Shown here: piece after piece, positions 1-6,255 of the stretch
Position numbering within the stretch: position 1 is the first letter of the stretch
How the letters are laid out: every line of letters begins with the position of its first letter
Assembly (NCBI GenBank): GCA_002316385.1
Contig: DCDL01000023.1
Coordinates: 35,118-42,652 of the forward strand
DNA length: 7,535 nt
DNA from: Clostridium sp. UBA1056
GTDB lineage: Bacteria > Bacillota > Clostridia > Clostridiales > Clostridiaceae
Reading direction: 5' to 3'
The notes under the pieces: model-generated
The model's input: the letters and a program-made list of their open reading frames with translations, nothing else
Database searches by the model: none
Told to the model about the DNA's origin: nothing
Position numbers and translations under genes: made by a program

Positions 1-2
1 TA

Positions 3-71
3 GTAGCACTATCTAAGGGTTTAAATAAGAATAATAAATATTTAAGAATAGATAACCAAAGAATAAGATAG
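3..71 (+). CDS. Possible 3' end of an upstream gene (partial)
   Basis: This frame is open from the left edge to a TAG at 69-71; the other two forward frames are stopped within the first 16 bases. It would encode about 22 residues, ending in a basic stretch (LRIDNQRIR). The stop sits at the edge of the ribosome binding site of the radical SAM gene (AGGAAG, 70-75), a spacing common between genes of one operon. The visible part is too short to recognise a family and could be open by chance. Confidence 0.3.
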   Translation, partial: VALSKGLNKNNKYLRIDNQRIR

Positions 72-82
72 GAAGATTAAGT

Positions 83-1012
83 ATGAGAAAAGATTTTAAT
101 GGGAAAAGATATCACAGTTTAAATTATTTTTTAAGAAATAAATTTAATGGACAGAAAACTTTTAAGATATCATTAGATGCAGGGTTTACATGTCCAAATA
201 GAGATGGAAAAGTAGCTAAAGGTGGATGTATATTCTGTTCTGAAAGAGGATCAGGAGATTTTGCTGGAGATAGGTTATCATCTATAGATGAACAGTTTAC
301 TGATATAAAGGAAATGATGAATAAGAAGTGGAAGGATGGAAAATACATAGCTTATTTCCAAGCCTATACTAATACCTATGCTCCTGTAGAAGTGTTAAAA
401 GAAAAATATGATGAAGCTCTAGCACAAGAGGGGGTAGTAGGCCTTGCCATTGCTACAAGACCAGATTGCCTAGAGGAAGATGTATTAGATTTATTAGAAG
501 AATACTCTAAAAAGTTATATACTTGGGTGGAACTTGGACTTCAAACTAGTAATGATAATACGGCTACTTTTATTAATAGAGGATATAAGTTAGAAGTATT
601 TAAAAAAGCAGTAGAGGAGCTACATAAGAGAGATATAGATGTAGTGGCACATATAATCTTTGGACTTCCAGGAGAGAGCAAGGAAGATATGCTAAATACA
701 GTTAAGTATATTTCTAAGTTACCTATAAAGGGAGTTAAAATGCACCTCCTTCATGTAATGAAAAATACAAGGCTGGAAAAGCTATTAGACGAAGGCAAGT
801 TTAAGCTGCTAGAAATGGATGAATACATTGACCTTATAACTGAAGCTATAACTATGCTACCACAAGATGTAGTAATTCATAGACTTACAGGAGATGCTCC
901 AAGAGACTTATTAGTAGGTCCTATGTGGAGTTTAAAGAAATGGGAAGTATTGAATGCCATAGATGATAAACTAGAAGCTGAAGACTTATATCAGGGGAAA
1001 TTTTATAAATAA
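83..1012 (+). CDS. YhcC-like (TIGR01212) radical SAM protein
   Basis: This is a 309-residue member of the YhcC/TIGR01212 radical SAM family, which is widespread in bacteria; its substrate is not firmly established. The iron-sulfur cysteines are C37, C49 and C52 (CPNRDG followed by GGCIFC), the wider C-x11-C-x2-C spacing characteristic of this family rather than the classical CxxxCxxC. Other family blocks are YFQAYTNTYAP (91-101), GLQTSND (152-158), IFGLPGES (192-199), MHLLHVMKNT (220-229) and HRLTGDAPRDLLVGPMW (266-282). Length and order are normal, so the gene looks intact. The ATG at 83 is supported by AGGAAG at 70-75 with a 7-base gap. The comB-like gene follows 37 bases downstream with no terminator between them, so co-transcription is likely. 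The family call is firm; the reaction is not known. Confidence 0.93.
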   Translation: MRKDFNGKRYHSLNYFLRNKFNGQKTFKISLDAGFTCPNRDGKVAKGGCIFCSERGSGDFAGDRLSSIDEQFTDIKEMMNKKWKDGKYIAYFQAYTNTYAPVEVLKEKYDEALAQEGVVGLAIATRPDCLEEDVLDLLEEYSKKLYTWVELGLQTSNDNTATFINRGYKLEVFKKAVEELHKRDIDVVAHIIFGLPGESKEDMLNTVKYISKLPIKGVKMHLLHVMKNTRLEKLLDEGKFKLLEMDEYIDLITEAITMLPQDVVIHRLTGDAPRDLLVGPMWSLKKWEVLNAIDDKLEAEDLYQGKFYK

Positions 1013-1049
1013 TATTATTTAATTATATATAATCATGGGGGGAAAAGAT

Positions 1050-1769
1050 ATGAATATTGATGTAGTTATATCTGCACAGCATATTAAACCAGAAAAATTC
1101 AAAGACAGGGTAGTAGTTGTTATTGATGTACTAAGAGCAACTTCGGTAATGATTACTGCATTAAGTAATGGTTGTGATAAAATTATACCTGTGAAGGAAA
1201 TAGAGGAAGCCATAAATATTGCAAGGAAGGATAGGAATTACTATCTTCTAGGGGGAGAGCGAGGAGGAGTGAAAATAGAAAACTTTGACTTTTCTAATTC
1301 GCCTCTAGATTATACTAAAGAGATAGTAAGAGGAAGAAGTCTTGTAATGACTACTACAAATGGAACTAGAGCTATTAAAAATAGTGAGGAAGCAGATAAA
1401 ATATTTATTGCTGCTTTAATAAATGGAAGAGCTGTAGCAGAAAGGTTAGCTAAATTAAATAAGGATGTGACCTTTGTAAATGCAGGAACCGATGGAGAAT
1501 TTTCCATGGATGACTTTATAACTAGTGGATATATAATCAACTGTGTAAAAGAGATTGCGAAAAATAAGTGCATCTTAACAGATATAGCTAAAACTTCAGA
1601 ATATGTATATATAAATAATCCGAGTATAATCAGCTTTGTAAAAGATGCACTTCATTATAAAAGGATGAAGGAGCTTAATTATTACGATGATTTAAGATAT
1701 TGCCTTTCAAAGGATATAGTAAATATAGTTCCAGAGTACAGGGAGGGAGAAATAAAAGTCTATGAATAA
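1050..1769 (+). CDS. comB: ComB-like 2-phosphosulfolactate phosphatase
   Basis: This is a 239-residue ComB-family protein. In methanogens ComB hydrolyses 2-phosphosulfolactate to sulfolactate during coenzyme M synthesis; bacterial homologues may serve sulfolactate metabolism or act on another phosphate ester. Family blocks are IDVLRATSV (25-33), GGERGG (68-73), FDFSNSP (79-85), TTTNGTRA (101-108) and NAGTDGEFSMDD (144-155), which carry the acidic residues expected to bind magnesium. I place the start at the ATG at 1050, not the in-frame ATG at 1035, because the latter lies beside the G-run at 1037-1042, which makes a good ribosome binding site 7 bases before 1050. The gene follows the radical SAM gene and ends before the hairpin terminator at 1881. 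No ComA-like synthase is in the window, so the substrate remains an inference. Confidence 0.9.
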   Translation: MNIDVVISAQHIKPEKFKDRVVVVIDVLRATSVMITALSNGCDKIIPVKEIEEAINIARKDRNYYLLGGERGGVKIENFDFSNSPLDYTKEIVRGRSLVMTTTNGTRAIKNSEEADKIFIAALINGRAVAERLAKLNKDVTFVNAGTDGEFSMDDFITSGYIINCVKEIAKNKCILTDIAKTSEYVYINNPSIISFVKDALHYKRMKELNYYDDLRYCLSKDIVNIVPEYREGEIKVYE

Positions 1770-1789
1770 GCTATAGGCTTAAATTCATA
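1761..1789 (+). repeat. Imperfect hairpin across the comB stop codon
   Basis: TATGAATAAGC (1761-1771) can pair with GCTTAAATTCATA (1777-1789), leaving a five-base loop and a two-base bulge. It covers the end of comB and has no U-run after it, so it is more likely an mRNA 3' structure than a terminator. It may be chance in such AT-rich DNA. Confidence 0.3.
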
Positions 1790-1876
1790 ATTAAATCATA
1801 GGGAACCTTCTTTCTATATTTATTAAGAGAAGTAAAATAGAATAATTAATAATTACATTATATATTTAAGTTTTAT

Positions 1877-2074
1877 TTAAGAACTACTGCGTTTAGTAGT
1901 TCTTTTTCTTTTAGACAAAGTTAGGAATATAACTTCATATATAATAGTATATAAGGTAAAAAGAGCTATAAAAATAATCTGCTCAATGCTACTCATTTTA
2001 GCAGTAGCAAATAATATTATTATAGGAAAACAGAAAACAATTTGAACAAATCTAAGAATAGATAATCCTTTCAT
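1877..2074 (-). CDS. Small two-helix membrane protein, unknown function
   Basis: This 65-residue frame starts at ATG 2074 and is preceded by AAAGGA (in - strand sense, 2087-2082) at a 7-base spacing. A longer in-frame TTG start at 2092 has no such site. Two hydrophobic segments (about residues 6-25 and 31-53) flank a short polar turn (KMSSIEQ), and the protein ends in a strongly basic tail (KRKRTTKR, then three serines). By the positive-inside rule both ends would face the cytoplasm. I do not recognise a family. The final codons and stop lie within and beside the comB terminator hairpin, so the two convergent transcripts overlap. A candidate promoter is at 2127-2154. The ribosome binding site and coherent topology argue for a real gene, but hydrophobic frames also arise by chance in AT-rich DNA. 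Confidence 0.5.
   Translation of the reverse strand: MKGLSILRFVQIVFCFPIIILFATAKMSSIEQIIFIALFTLYTIIYEVIFLTLSKRKRTTKRSSS
1881..1912 (+). terminator. Terminator of the radical SAM-comB operon
   Basis: GAACTACT (1881-1888) and AGTAGTTC (1895-1902) form a perfect 8-bp stem with a six-base loop, followed by TTTTTCTTTT. This is a typical intrinsic terminator for rightward transcription, 111 bases after comB. In the leftward direction the same hairpin has only a weak U-tract (TTAAATAAAACTT), so it may act less well for the opposing small gene, whose last codons it contains. Confidence 0.85.
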
Positions 2075-2126
2075 AACATCATCCTTTACCAAATATTACT
2101 ATATTAACATTGTTACACTTTTAGAA

Positions 2127-2154
2127 CTTATATTCAATAAAAACTATACAACAA
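2127..2154 (-). promoter_or_regulatory. Candidate promoter for the small membrane gene
   Basis: Read on the - strand, TTGTTG (2154-2149) and TATAAG (2132-2127) are separated by 16 bases, a plausible sigma-A promoter about 50 bases upstream of the start codon at 2074. Both hexamers deviate from consensus, and AT-rich DNA gives many such matches. Confidence 0.35.
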
Positions 2155-2342
2155 ATTTGTACTAGATCGCTCTTATATTTTAAAAAAAGTAAGGTATAAA
2201 ATTATATTATGTAAAAATAAGGAAGAGGAGTTCATATATTATACCTAGTATTGATAGAAATTTTAAATGCCTAGGAAAACTATAATAAACATGTACTCAT
2301 ACAAGGACAGACTGAATAAAATATATTAAGGGGGGAATATAT

Positions 2343-2597
2343 ATGGATTTTTTTAATTATATTACAGAAAATGCATTGATATTAATACCGGTTTTATCTA
2401 TAATCGGTATGTTTTTAAAGGGAACTCAAAAAATAAGCAATAAGTATATACCAATAATCTTACTTCCTATAGGAATATTGTTATCCATGGGAATTATGCA
2501 TAGCATTAGTGTTGATGCTATAGTTCAAGGAGTTCTAGTAACAGGAGCTAGCGTATATGCGCACCAATTAGTAAAACAAAGTCAGAAGCCTGATTAA
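2343..2597 (+). CDS. Holin-like protein (phage holin, Hol44 type)
   Basis: This 84-residue protein resembles small clostridial phage holins of the Hol44/holin superfamily V type. Holins form lesions in the cytoplasmic membrane that let endolysins or other proteins out. It has hydrophobic segments at about residues 9-25 and 36-54, a third weaker one at about 57-73 (VDAIVQGVLVTGASVYAHQL), and a charged C-terminus (KQSQKPD); the GVLVTGASVYAHQLVKQ block is the most family-like part. The start is clear: AAGGGGGG at 2328-2335, 7 bases before ATG. A TATAAT lies at 2281-2286, but without a convincing -35 partner. There is no endolysin, tail gene or integrase beside it, so it is either a prophage remnant or a domesticated holin. 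The family call rests on recognition, not a search. Confidence 0.8.
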   Translation: MDFFNYITENALILIPVLSIIGMFLKGTQKISNKYIPIILLPIGILLSMGIMHSISVDAIVQGVLVTGASVYAHQLVKQSQKPD

Positions 2598-2617
2598 ATA
2601 AGTAATTAAACTTTAAT

Positions 2618-2657
2618 AGGGGTAAATATCAAGTCAATAGACTTGATATTTACCCCT
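2618..2657. terminator. Perfect 18-bp inverted repeat between convergent genes
   Basis: Bases 2618-2635 and 2640-2657 are exact reverse complements separated by the loop AATA; the arms begin AGGGG and end CCCCT. The repeat lies 20 bases after the holin stop and 12 bases from the end of the methyltransferase gene. This is where a bidirectional terminator is expected. However, neither side carries a good U-run (TTACTTA on +, ATTAAAG on -), so a role in RNA stability or as a transcription barrier is also possible. Confidence 0.65.
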
Positions 2658-2669
2658 TACTTAAAATAA

Positions 2670-3845
2670 TTAAACTACTTGGAAGATATAAAATTTTAAG
2701 TAATATGACTCATCACTATTCCAAAGAATTGGATGGTCAGGAGCTTGAGTTCTAAATTCTACTTGTCTTAGGGTAACTTTTGCATCCTTAGCTGCACTGG
2801 CAATGGTATCTCTAAATAATTCAGGATTCATAAAGTGAGAGCATGAACAAGTTATAAAATAACCACCTTTATTTACTAGCTTCATTCCTCTAAGATTTAT
2901 TTCTTTGTAGCCTCTTGTGGCATTCTTAATGGTAGAACGAGATTTTGTAAAGGCTGGTGGGTCAAGGATAACTACATCATACTTTCTACCTTCATCGGAC
3001 CATTCACGAAGCACATCAAAGGCATTATGACATTCAAACTTAACTACATCTTGTAGATTATTAAGCTCAGCATTACGTCTACAAAATTCCACCGCATGCT
3101 CTGATATATCTACTCCTAGTACTGATTTAGCACCAGCCACTCCAGCATTTAGTGCAAAGGAACCAGTGTGAGTAAAACAATCTAGTACAGTAGCATCCTT
3201 ACAAAGTTTATGTATAGCAGCTCTATTTTCCTTTTGATCTAAGAAAAATCCTGTTTTCTGTCCATTTTCGATATCAACATAGTACTTAACACCATTTTCA
3301 ACTATCTGAACCATAGTATCAAAAGGTTCAGTTAAAAAGCCTTTAACTTGTTCCATGCCTTCTAGGGTTCTAACCTTAGCATCACTTCGCTCATAAATGC
3401 CTTTAGCACCATATTCTTCTACTAGAATTTTTACGATGATATCCTTATATTTATCAATTCCTAGAGCTAAAGATTGAATAACATAGTAATCTTCCAATTT
3501 ATCAATTATAAGTCCTGGTACAAAATCTGCTTCTCCAAATAAAAATCTGCAGCTGGAAGTATCTATGATTTTTTTTCTGTATTCCCAAGCAGCTCTAAGT
3601 CTTTTTCTAAAGAATTCTCCATCAATTTCTTCATCAATATCTCTAGTCATAATTCTTATAGTAATTTTAGAAACGTCATTTATGTAACCTTTGCCGATGA
3701 ATTCCTCTCTACAATTATATACTTCTACAATGTCTCCATTTTCATATTCACCATCGTATTCTTCGATATCAGTAGAGTAAACCCAAAGGTGGCCACTCTC
3801 AACACTTTTTCCTTTTCCTTTTAGTAGATAGAATTTACAAGCCAT
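2670..3845 (-). CDS. rlmI: RlmI-like class I SAM-dependent rRNA methyltransferase
   Basis: This 391-residue protein matches the RlmI/YccW family; E. coli RlmI, of about the same size, makes 5-methylcytosine at position 1962 of 23S rRNA. An N-terminal PUA RNA-binding domain spans about residues 1-75. The linking part ends in the family signature NGQKTGFFLDQKENR (194-208), and the Rossmann methyltransferase domain fills the rest. Visible motifs are the SAM-binding LDCFTHTGSFAL (221-232), the acidic GVDIS (244-248), DPPAF (295-299) and TCSCSH (332-337), which holds the likely cysteine nucleophile. The start is supported by AGGAGG followed six bases later by ATG. A promoter lies at 3942-3970 on the same strand, leaving a leader of about 90 bases. 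The exact target nucleotide in this organism is inferred from the family. Confidence 0.92.
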   Translation of the reverse strand: MACKFYLLKGKGKSVESGHLWVYSTDIEEYDGEYENGDIVEVYNCREEFIGKGYINDVSKITIRIMTRDIDEEIDGEFFRKRLRAAWEYRKKIIDTSSCRFLFGEADFVPGLIIDKLEDYYVIQSLALGIDKYKDIIVKILVEEYGAKGIYERSDAKVRTLEGMEQVKGFLTEPFDTMVQIVENGVKYYVDIENGQKTGFFLDQKENRAAIHKLCKDATVLDCFTHTGSFALNAGVAGAKSVLGVDISEHAVEFCRRNAELNNLQDVVKFECHNAFDVLREWSDEGRKYDVVILDPPAFTKSRSTIKNATRGYKEINLRGMKLVNKGGYFITCSCSHFMNPELFRDTIASAAKDAKVTLRQVEFRTQAPDHPILWNSDESYYLKFYIFQVV

Positions 3846-3941
3846 TTACATCCTCCTATTATTAAAACAACTGATTATTAATAATAACTCATATTGTTAG
3901 ATTTAAAAATAAAACTATTAAACTTTATTTAGACTTCTTAT

Positions 3942-3970
3942 AGTATAAATTTATGAAAAGAATTTTGCAA
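3942..3970 (-). promoter_or_regulatory. Promoter of the rRNA methyltransferase gene
   Basis: On the - strand, TTGCAA (3970-3965) and TATACT (3947-3942) are spaced by exactly 17 bases, close to the sigma-A consensus. Transcription would start near 3935 and give a leader of about 90 bases before the AGGAGG site. Confidence 0.6.
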
Positions 3971-3991
3971 ATAAATTATTTATTTTTATCA

Positions 3992-4020
3992 TAGAAAATT
4001 TTTTACGATTAAAGTATAAT
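3992..4020 (+). promoter_or_regulatory. Candidate promoter of the ABC-F gene
   Basis: TAGAAA (3992-3997) and a consensus TATAAT (4015-4020) are spaced by 17 bases. This predicts a start near 4027 and a leader of about 64 bases. A second TATAAT at 4058-4063 lacks a -35 at a proper distance. No terminator-like hairpin is visible in the leader, so the attenuation known for some antibiotic-responsive ABC-F genes is not evident here. The promoter is divergent from that of the methyltransferase, and the two -35 regions are about 20 bases apart. Confidence 0.45.
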
Positions 4021-4090
4021 ATTCTTGGTTTGAATTTTTGATTAAACATTATTTAAATATAATAGTCACAAGGATATAGGAGGAAAATAG

Positions 4091-5647
4091 ATGAGTATAC
4101 TTACAGTTAAAAATATAAGTCATGGTTTCGGGGATAGAGCAATATTTGAAGATGTATCCTTTAGATTATTAAAAGGTGAACACGTAGGTTTAATTGGAGC
4201 TAATGGTGAAGGTAAATCTACTTTTATGAATATAATAACTAGTAAACTTATGCCTGACGAAGGCCAAGTAATTTGGTCTAACAATGTTAGAGTAGGATAT
4301 ATGGATCAACATGCTGCTCTAGAGCAAGGCTTAGCTATAAGAGATGTGCTAAGAGATGCATTTAAATATCTATTTGACTTAGAAGCTGAAATGAATGAGC
4401 TTTATGGAAAAATGGGTGAAATGGACGAAGATGAAATGAATAAGGCATTAGAAAGAACTGCTGTTATTCAAGATATGCTAGATAATAATGGATTTTATGT
4501 TATAGATGCAAAAGTTGAAGAAGTTGCTAAAGGATTAGGGCTTCTTGACGTAGGACTAGATAAGGATGTAACAGCTTTAAGTGGAGGACAAAGAACTAAG
4601 GTTTTACTTGCAAAACTTCTACTTGAAACTCCAGATATATTACTTCTAGACGAGCCTACAAACTATTTAGATGAAGCTCATATAGAATGGCTTAAGAGAT
4701 ATCTACAAAGCTATGAGAATGCATTCATTCTAATATCCCACGATATTCCTTTCTTAAATTCTGTAATTAACCTTATATATCATGTAGAAGATAGAAAGCT
4801 AAGTAGATATGTGGGTGATTATGAAGAGTTTAAGAGAATATATGAAGCAAAGAAGGAACAACTTGAAAGAGCATATGAAAGACAACAAGCTGAAATTGCA
4901 AAACTTGAAGATTTCGTAGCAAGAAATAAAGCTAATGTTGCTACATCTAACATGGCTAAATCTAGACAAAAGAAACTAGATAAGATGGATAGAATAGAGC
5001 TTTCTAAAGAAAAGCCAAAGCCAACCTTTAACTTTAAAACTGGAAGAGCATCAGGTAAGGTTATCTTTGAAACTAAAGATTTAGTTATAGGATATGATCA
5101 TCCATTAACAAAGCCTCTTAATATTTCTATGGAGAGAGGTCAAAAGATTGCTCTTGTTGGAGCTAATGGACTTGGAAAAACTACTCTTCTTAAGAGCCTT
5201 ATGGGAGAAATAAAATCTATAAGTGGAGAAGTAACTCTAGGTGACTATCAGCAAATAGGTTACTTTCAACAAGAAGGAGCAGCAGGTAATAAAAATACTT
5301 GCATAGAAGAATATTGGCACGAATTTCCTAGCTGTACTCAATATGAAGTTCGTGCAGCACTAGCTAAGTGTGGATTAACTACTAAGCATATAGAAAGCAT
5401 GGTTATGGTACTATCAGGGGGAGAAGCTGCCAAGGTAAGACTTGCAAAGCTTATAAATAGGGAAACAAACATATTAATCCTTGACGAGCCTACAAACCAT
5501 TTAGATGTAGAAGCTAAGGATGAATTGAAGAGAGCATTGCAAGAATATAAAGGAACTATACTATTAGTTTGTCACGAACCAGAATTTTATAAGGATGTAG
5601 TAACAGATATATGGAACTGTGAGGATTGGACGACAAAAATTGTATAG
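4091..5647 (+). CDS. ABC-F family ATPase (YkpA/YbiT-like)
   Basis: This 518-residue soluble protein has two ATP-binding cassettes and no membrane segment, the ABC-F layout. Such proteins bind the ribosomal E site and act as translation factors; some subgroups protect against ribosome-targeting antibiotics. Cassette 1 has Walker A GANGEGKST (36-44), signature LSGGQ (163-167), Walker B LLLDEP (184-189) and H-loop H217. The charged interdomain linker (about 235-320) is predicted to be helical, as expected of the P-site tRNA interaction motif. Cassette 2 has GANGLGKTT (357-365), LSGGE (441-445), LILDEP (462-467) and H495. Both catalytic glutamates (E188, E466) are present. AGGAGG at 4078-4083 supports the start. 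Size and motifs suggest the YkpA/YbiT group, but I cannot assign a resistance role. Its last nine codons recur at 7467-7496. Confidence 0.95.
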   Translation: MSILTVKNISHGFGDRAIFEDVSFRLLKGEHVGLIGANGEGKSTFMNIITSKLMPDEGQVIWSNNVRVGYMDQHAALEQGLAIRDVLRDAFKYLFDLEAEMNELYGKMGEMDEDEMNKALERTAVIQDMLDNNGFYVIDAKVEEVAKGLGLLDVGLDKDVTALSGGQRTKVLLAKLLLETPDILLLDEPTNYLDEAHIEWLKRYLQSYENAFILISHDIPFLNSVINLIYHVEDRKLSRYVGDYEEFKRIYEAKKEQLERAYERQQAEIAKLEDFVARNKANVATSNMAKSRQKKLDKMDRIELSKEKPKPTFNFKTGRASGKVIFETKDLVIGYDHPLTKPLNISMERGQKIALVGANGLGKTTLLKSLMGEIKSISGEVTLGDYQQIGYFQQEGAAGNKNTCIEEYWHEFPSCTQYEVRAALAKCGLTTKHIESMVMVLSGGEAAKVRLAKLINRETNILILDEPTNHLDVEAKDELKRALQEYKGTILLVCHEPEFYKDVVTDIWNCEDWTTKIV

Positions 5648-5750
5648 TAGGTCCAGAAGAATGATAAGGGTATAATAATATCAATGGACAAAAACGTAAA
5701 GTTTTTATTGAAGAGTTGCCAGCACTGATTTCAAGTTTTTATATCTTTTT

Positions 5751-5797
5751 AATATGCAAAAGCTCTAAGTATAAAATGCTTAGAGCTTTTGCGTATT
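5751..5797. terminator. Terminator after the ABC-F gene
   Basis: The arms 5751-5769 and 5779-5797 pair along 19 bp with one G-U, around a nine-base loop. The core is AAAAGCTCTAAG against CTTAGAGCTTTT, so the A-run and T-run flank a GC-richer stem in both directions. This is the form of a bidirectional intrinsic terminator. It separates the ABC-F gene from the zinc-finger gene, which has its own promoter. Bases 5648-5750 hold no gene that I can support, only a weak AAAAAC/GTTTTT hairpin at 5690-5706. Confidence 0.8.
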
Positions 5798-5837
5798 TAT
5801 ATAGGATTATATGAATGTGGTAATAATTAAAATAAAG

Positions 5838-5866
5838 TTGAAAGGAAGATTATATGGGGGTATAAT
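5838..5866 (+). promoter_or_regulatory. Strong promoter of the zinc-finger microprotein
   Basis: TTGAAA (5838-5843) and TATAAT (5861-5866) are separated by exactly 17 bases, a near-perfect sigma-A promoter. The start near 5873 would leave a short leader of about 24 bases that carries the ribosome binding site. Confidence 0.7.
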
Positions 5867-5896
5867 TTGAAATTATATGTTTAGAGGTGATAGTGT

Positions 5897-6055
5897 ATGA
5901 TAGAATGTGAGTTATGTGGAGACTATTTTCATGAAGAGGATATAAGAGAATGTCCAGAGTGTTTAAAGGAAATGTGTGAAGGCTGCTATGAAAGACATAT
6001 TCCTATTTGTTTTTATGTTTCTCAGCATGATGATATAAATACCTATGATGAGTAG
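5897..6055 (+). CDS. 52-residue zinc-finger microprotein, unknown function
   Basis: This short frame encodes 52 residues with seven cysteines. C4-x2-C7, C19-x2-C22, C27-x2-C30, H34 and C38 give the pattern C-x2-C-x11-C-x2-C-x4-C-x2-C-x3-H-x3-C. That is four ligand pairs, enough for two zinc ions in a RING- or B-box-like cross-brace, or for two consecutive knuckles. The rest is acidic (many E and D, ending NTYDE), so it does not look like a typical basic nucleic-acid-binding protein; a protein-binding or metal-handling role is more likely, by inference. AGAGGTGA at 5883-5890 lies 6 bases before ATG, and a near-consensus promoter stands just upstream. The gene appears monocistronic, lying between the ABC-F terminator and the hairpin at 6167. 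I do not recognise a named family. Promoter, ribosome binding site and ordered cysteines together make a real gene likely. Confidence 0.8.
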   Translation: MIECELCGDYFHEEDIRECPECLKEMCEGCYERHIPICFYVSQHDDINTYDE

Positions 6056-6112
6056 ATTATACTTCCTAAAGGTATGAAAGAGGGACACTAAAAATATAAA
6101 GTGATATTATTG

Positions 6113-6160
6113 TGGAACAGCTTGTGAAGATCGGATGCTGAAAGTATTTTGACAGTTCCA
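6113..6160 (+). other. Possible structured RNA element 3' of the zinc-finger gene
   Basis: TGGAAC (6113-6118) can pair with GTTCCA (6155-6160), enclosing AGC/GCT (6119-6121, 6137-6139) as a possible inner helix. It lies between the zinc-finger stop codon and the terminator at 6167, so it would form in that mRNA's 3' region. A similar layout occurs upstream of the GNAT gene. The pairing is short and could be chance. Confidence 0.25.
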
Positions 6161-6166
6161 AATAAG

Positions 6167-6199
6167 AAGAGTTAGTTGAAAATTACTAGCTCTTTTTTT
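6167..6199 (+). terminator. Terminator of the zinc-finger gene
   Basis: AAGAGTTAGT (6167-6176) pairs with ACTAGCTCTT (6185-6194), 10 bp with one G-U and an eight-base loop, and runs into seven Ts (6193-6199). This is a clear intrinsic terminator that insulates the VOC gene, whose candidate -35 overlaps the end of the T-run. Confidence 0.85.
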
Positions 6200-6225
6200 A
6201 CAAATTTTTTATCATATGATAATAT
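6197..6225 (+). promoter_or_regulatory. Candidate promoter of the VOC gene
   Basis: TTTACA (6197-6202) and TAATAT (6220-6225) are separated by 17 bases, with a predicted start near 6232. The -35 overlaps the T-run of the preceding terminator, an economical arrangement seen in compact genomes. The -10 is only partly consensus. Confidence 0.4.
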
Positions 6226-6229
6226 TATC
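6209..6229. repeat. Overlapping palindromes at the VOC promoter, possible operator
   Basis: TTATCATATGATAA (6209-6222) is a perfect 14-base palindrome, and GATAATATTATC (6218-6229) a perfect 12-base palindrome overlapping it. Both cover the spacer and -10 of the candidate VOC promoter, where a dimeric repressor would bind. No regulator gene is in the window, and AT-rich palindromes are common by chance. Confidence 0.35.
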
Positions 6230-6255
6230 TTTAAATTATTGAAAAGGGGCTAAAG

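Noticed and set aside
124..348. Antisense open frame of 74 codons inside the radical SAM gene
   Set aside because: It lies opposite the conserved cysteine region of a clear gene, and the protein shows no recognisable domain.
1035..1049. Upstream ATG as start of comB
   Set aside because: It lies immediately before the G-run that serves as the ribosome binding site for the ATG at 1050, and the family's N-terminus begins at the latter.
1019..1213. Antisense open frame opposite the start of comB
   Set aside because: It overlaps the conserved ComB N-terminus; the low-complexity Ser/Thr/Ile composition is that of a mirror frame.
1310..1573. Antisense open frame of 87 codons inside comB
   Set aside because: It is entirely opposite conserved ComB motifs; its hydrophobic look comes from the complement of Lys/Glu-rich codons.
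2267..2329. 20-codon frame (starts MPRKTIINMY) just before the holin ribosome binding site
   Set aside because: It has no ribosome binding site and no recognisable content; its stop next to the holin site could be chance, so it is not called as a leader peptide.
5684..5728. 14-codon frame (MDKNVKFLLK) after the ABC-F gene
   Set aside because: It has no properly spaced ribosome binding site and is too short; its loose likeness to the MDKK stretch at 7443 is not significant.
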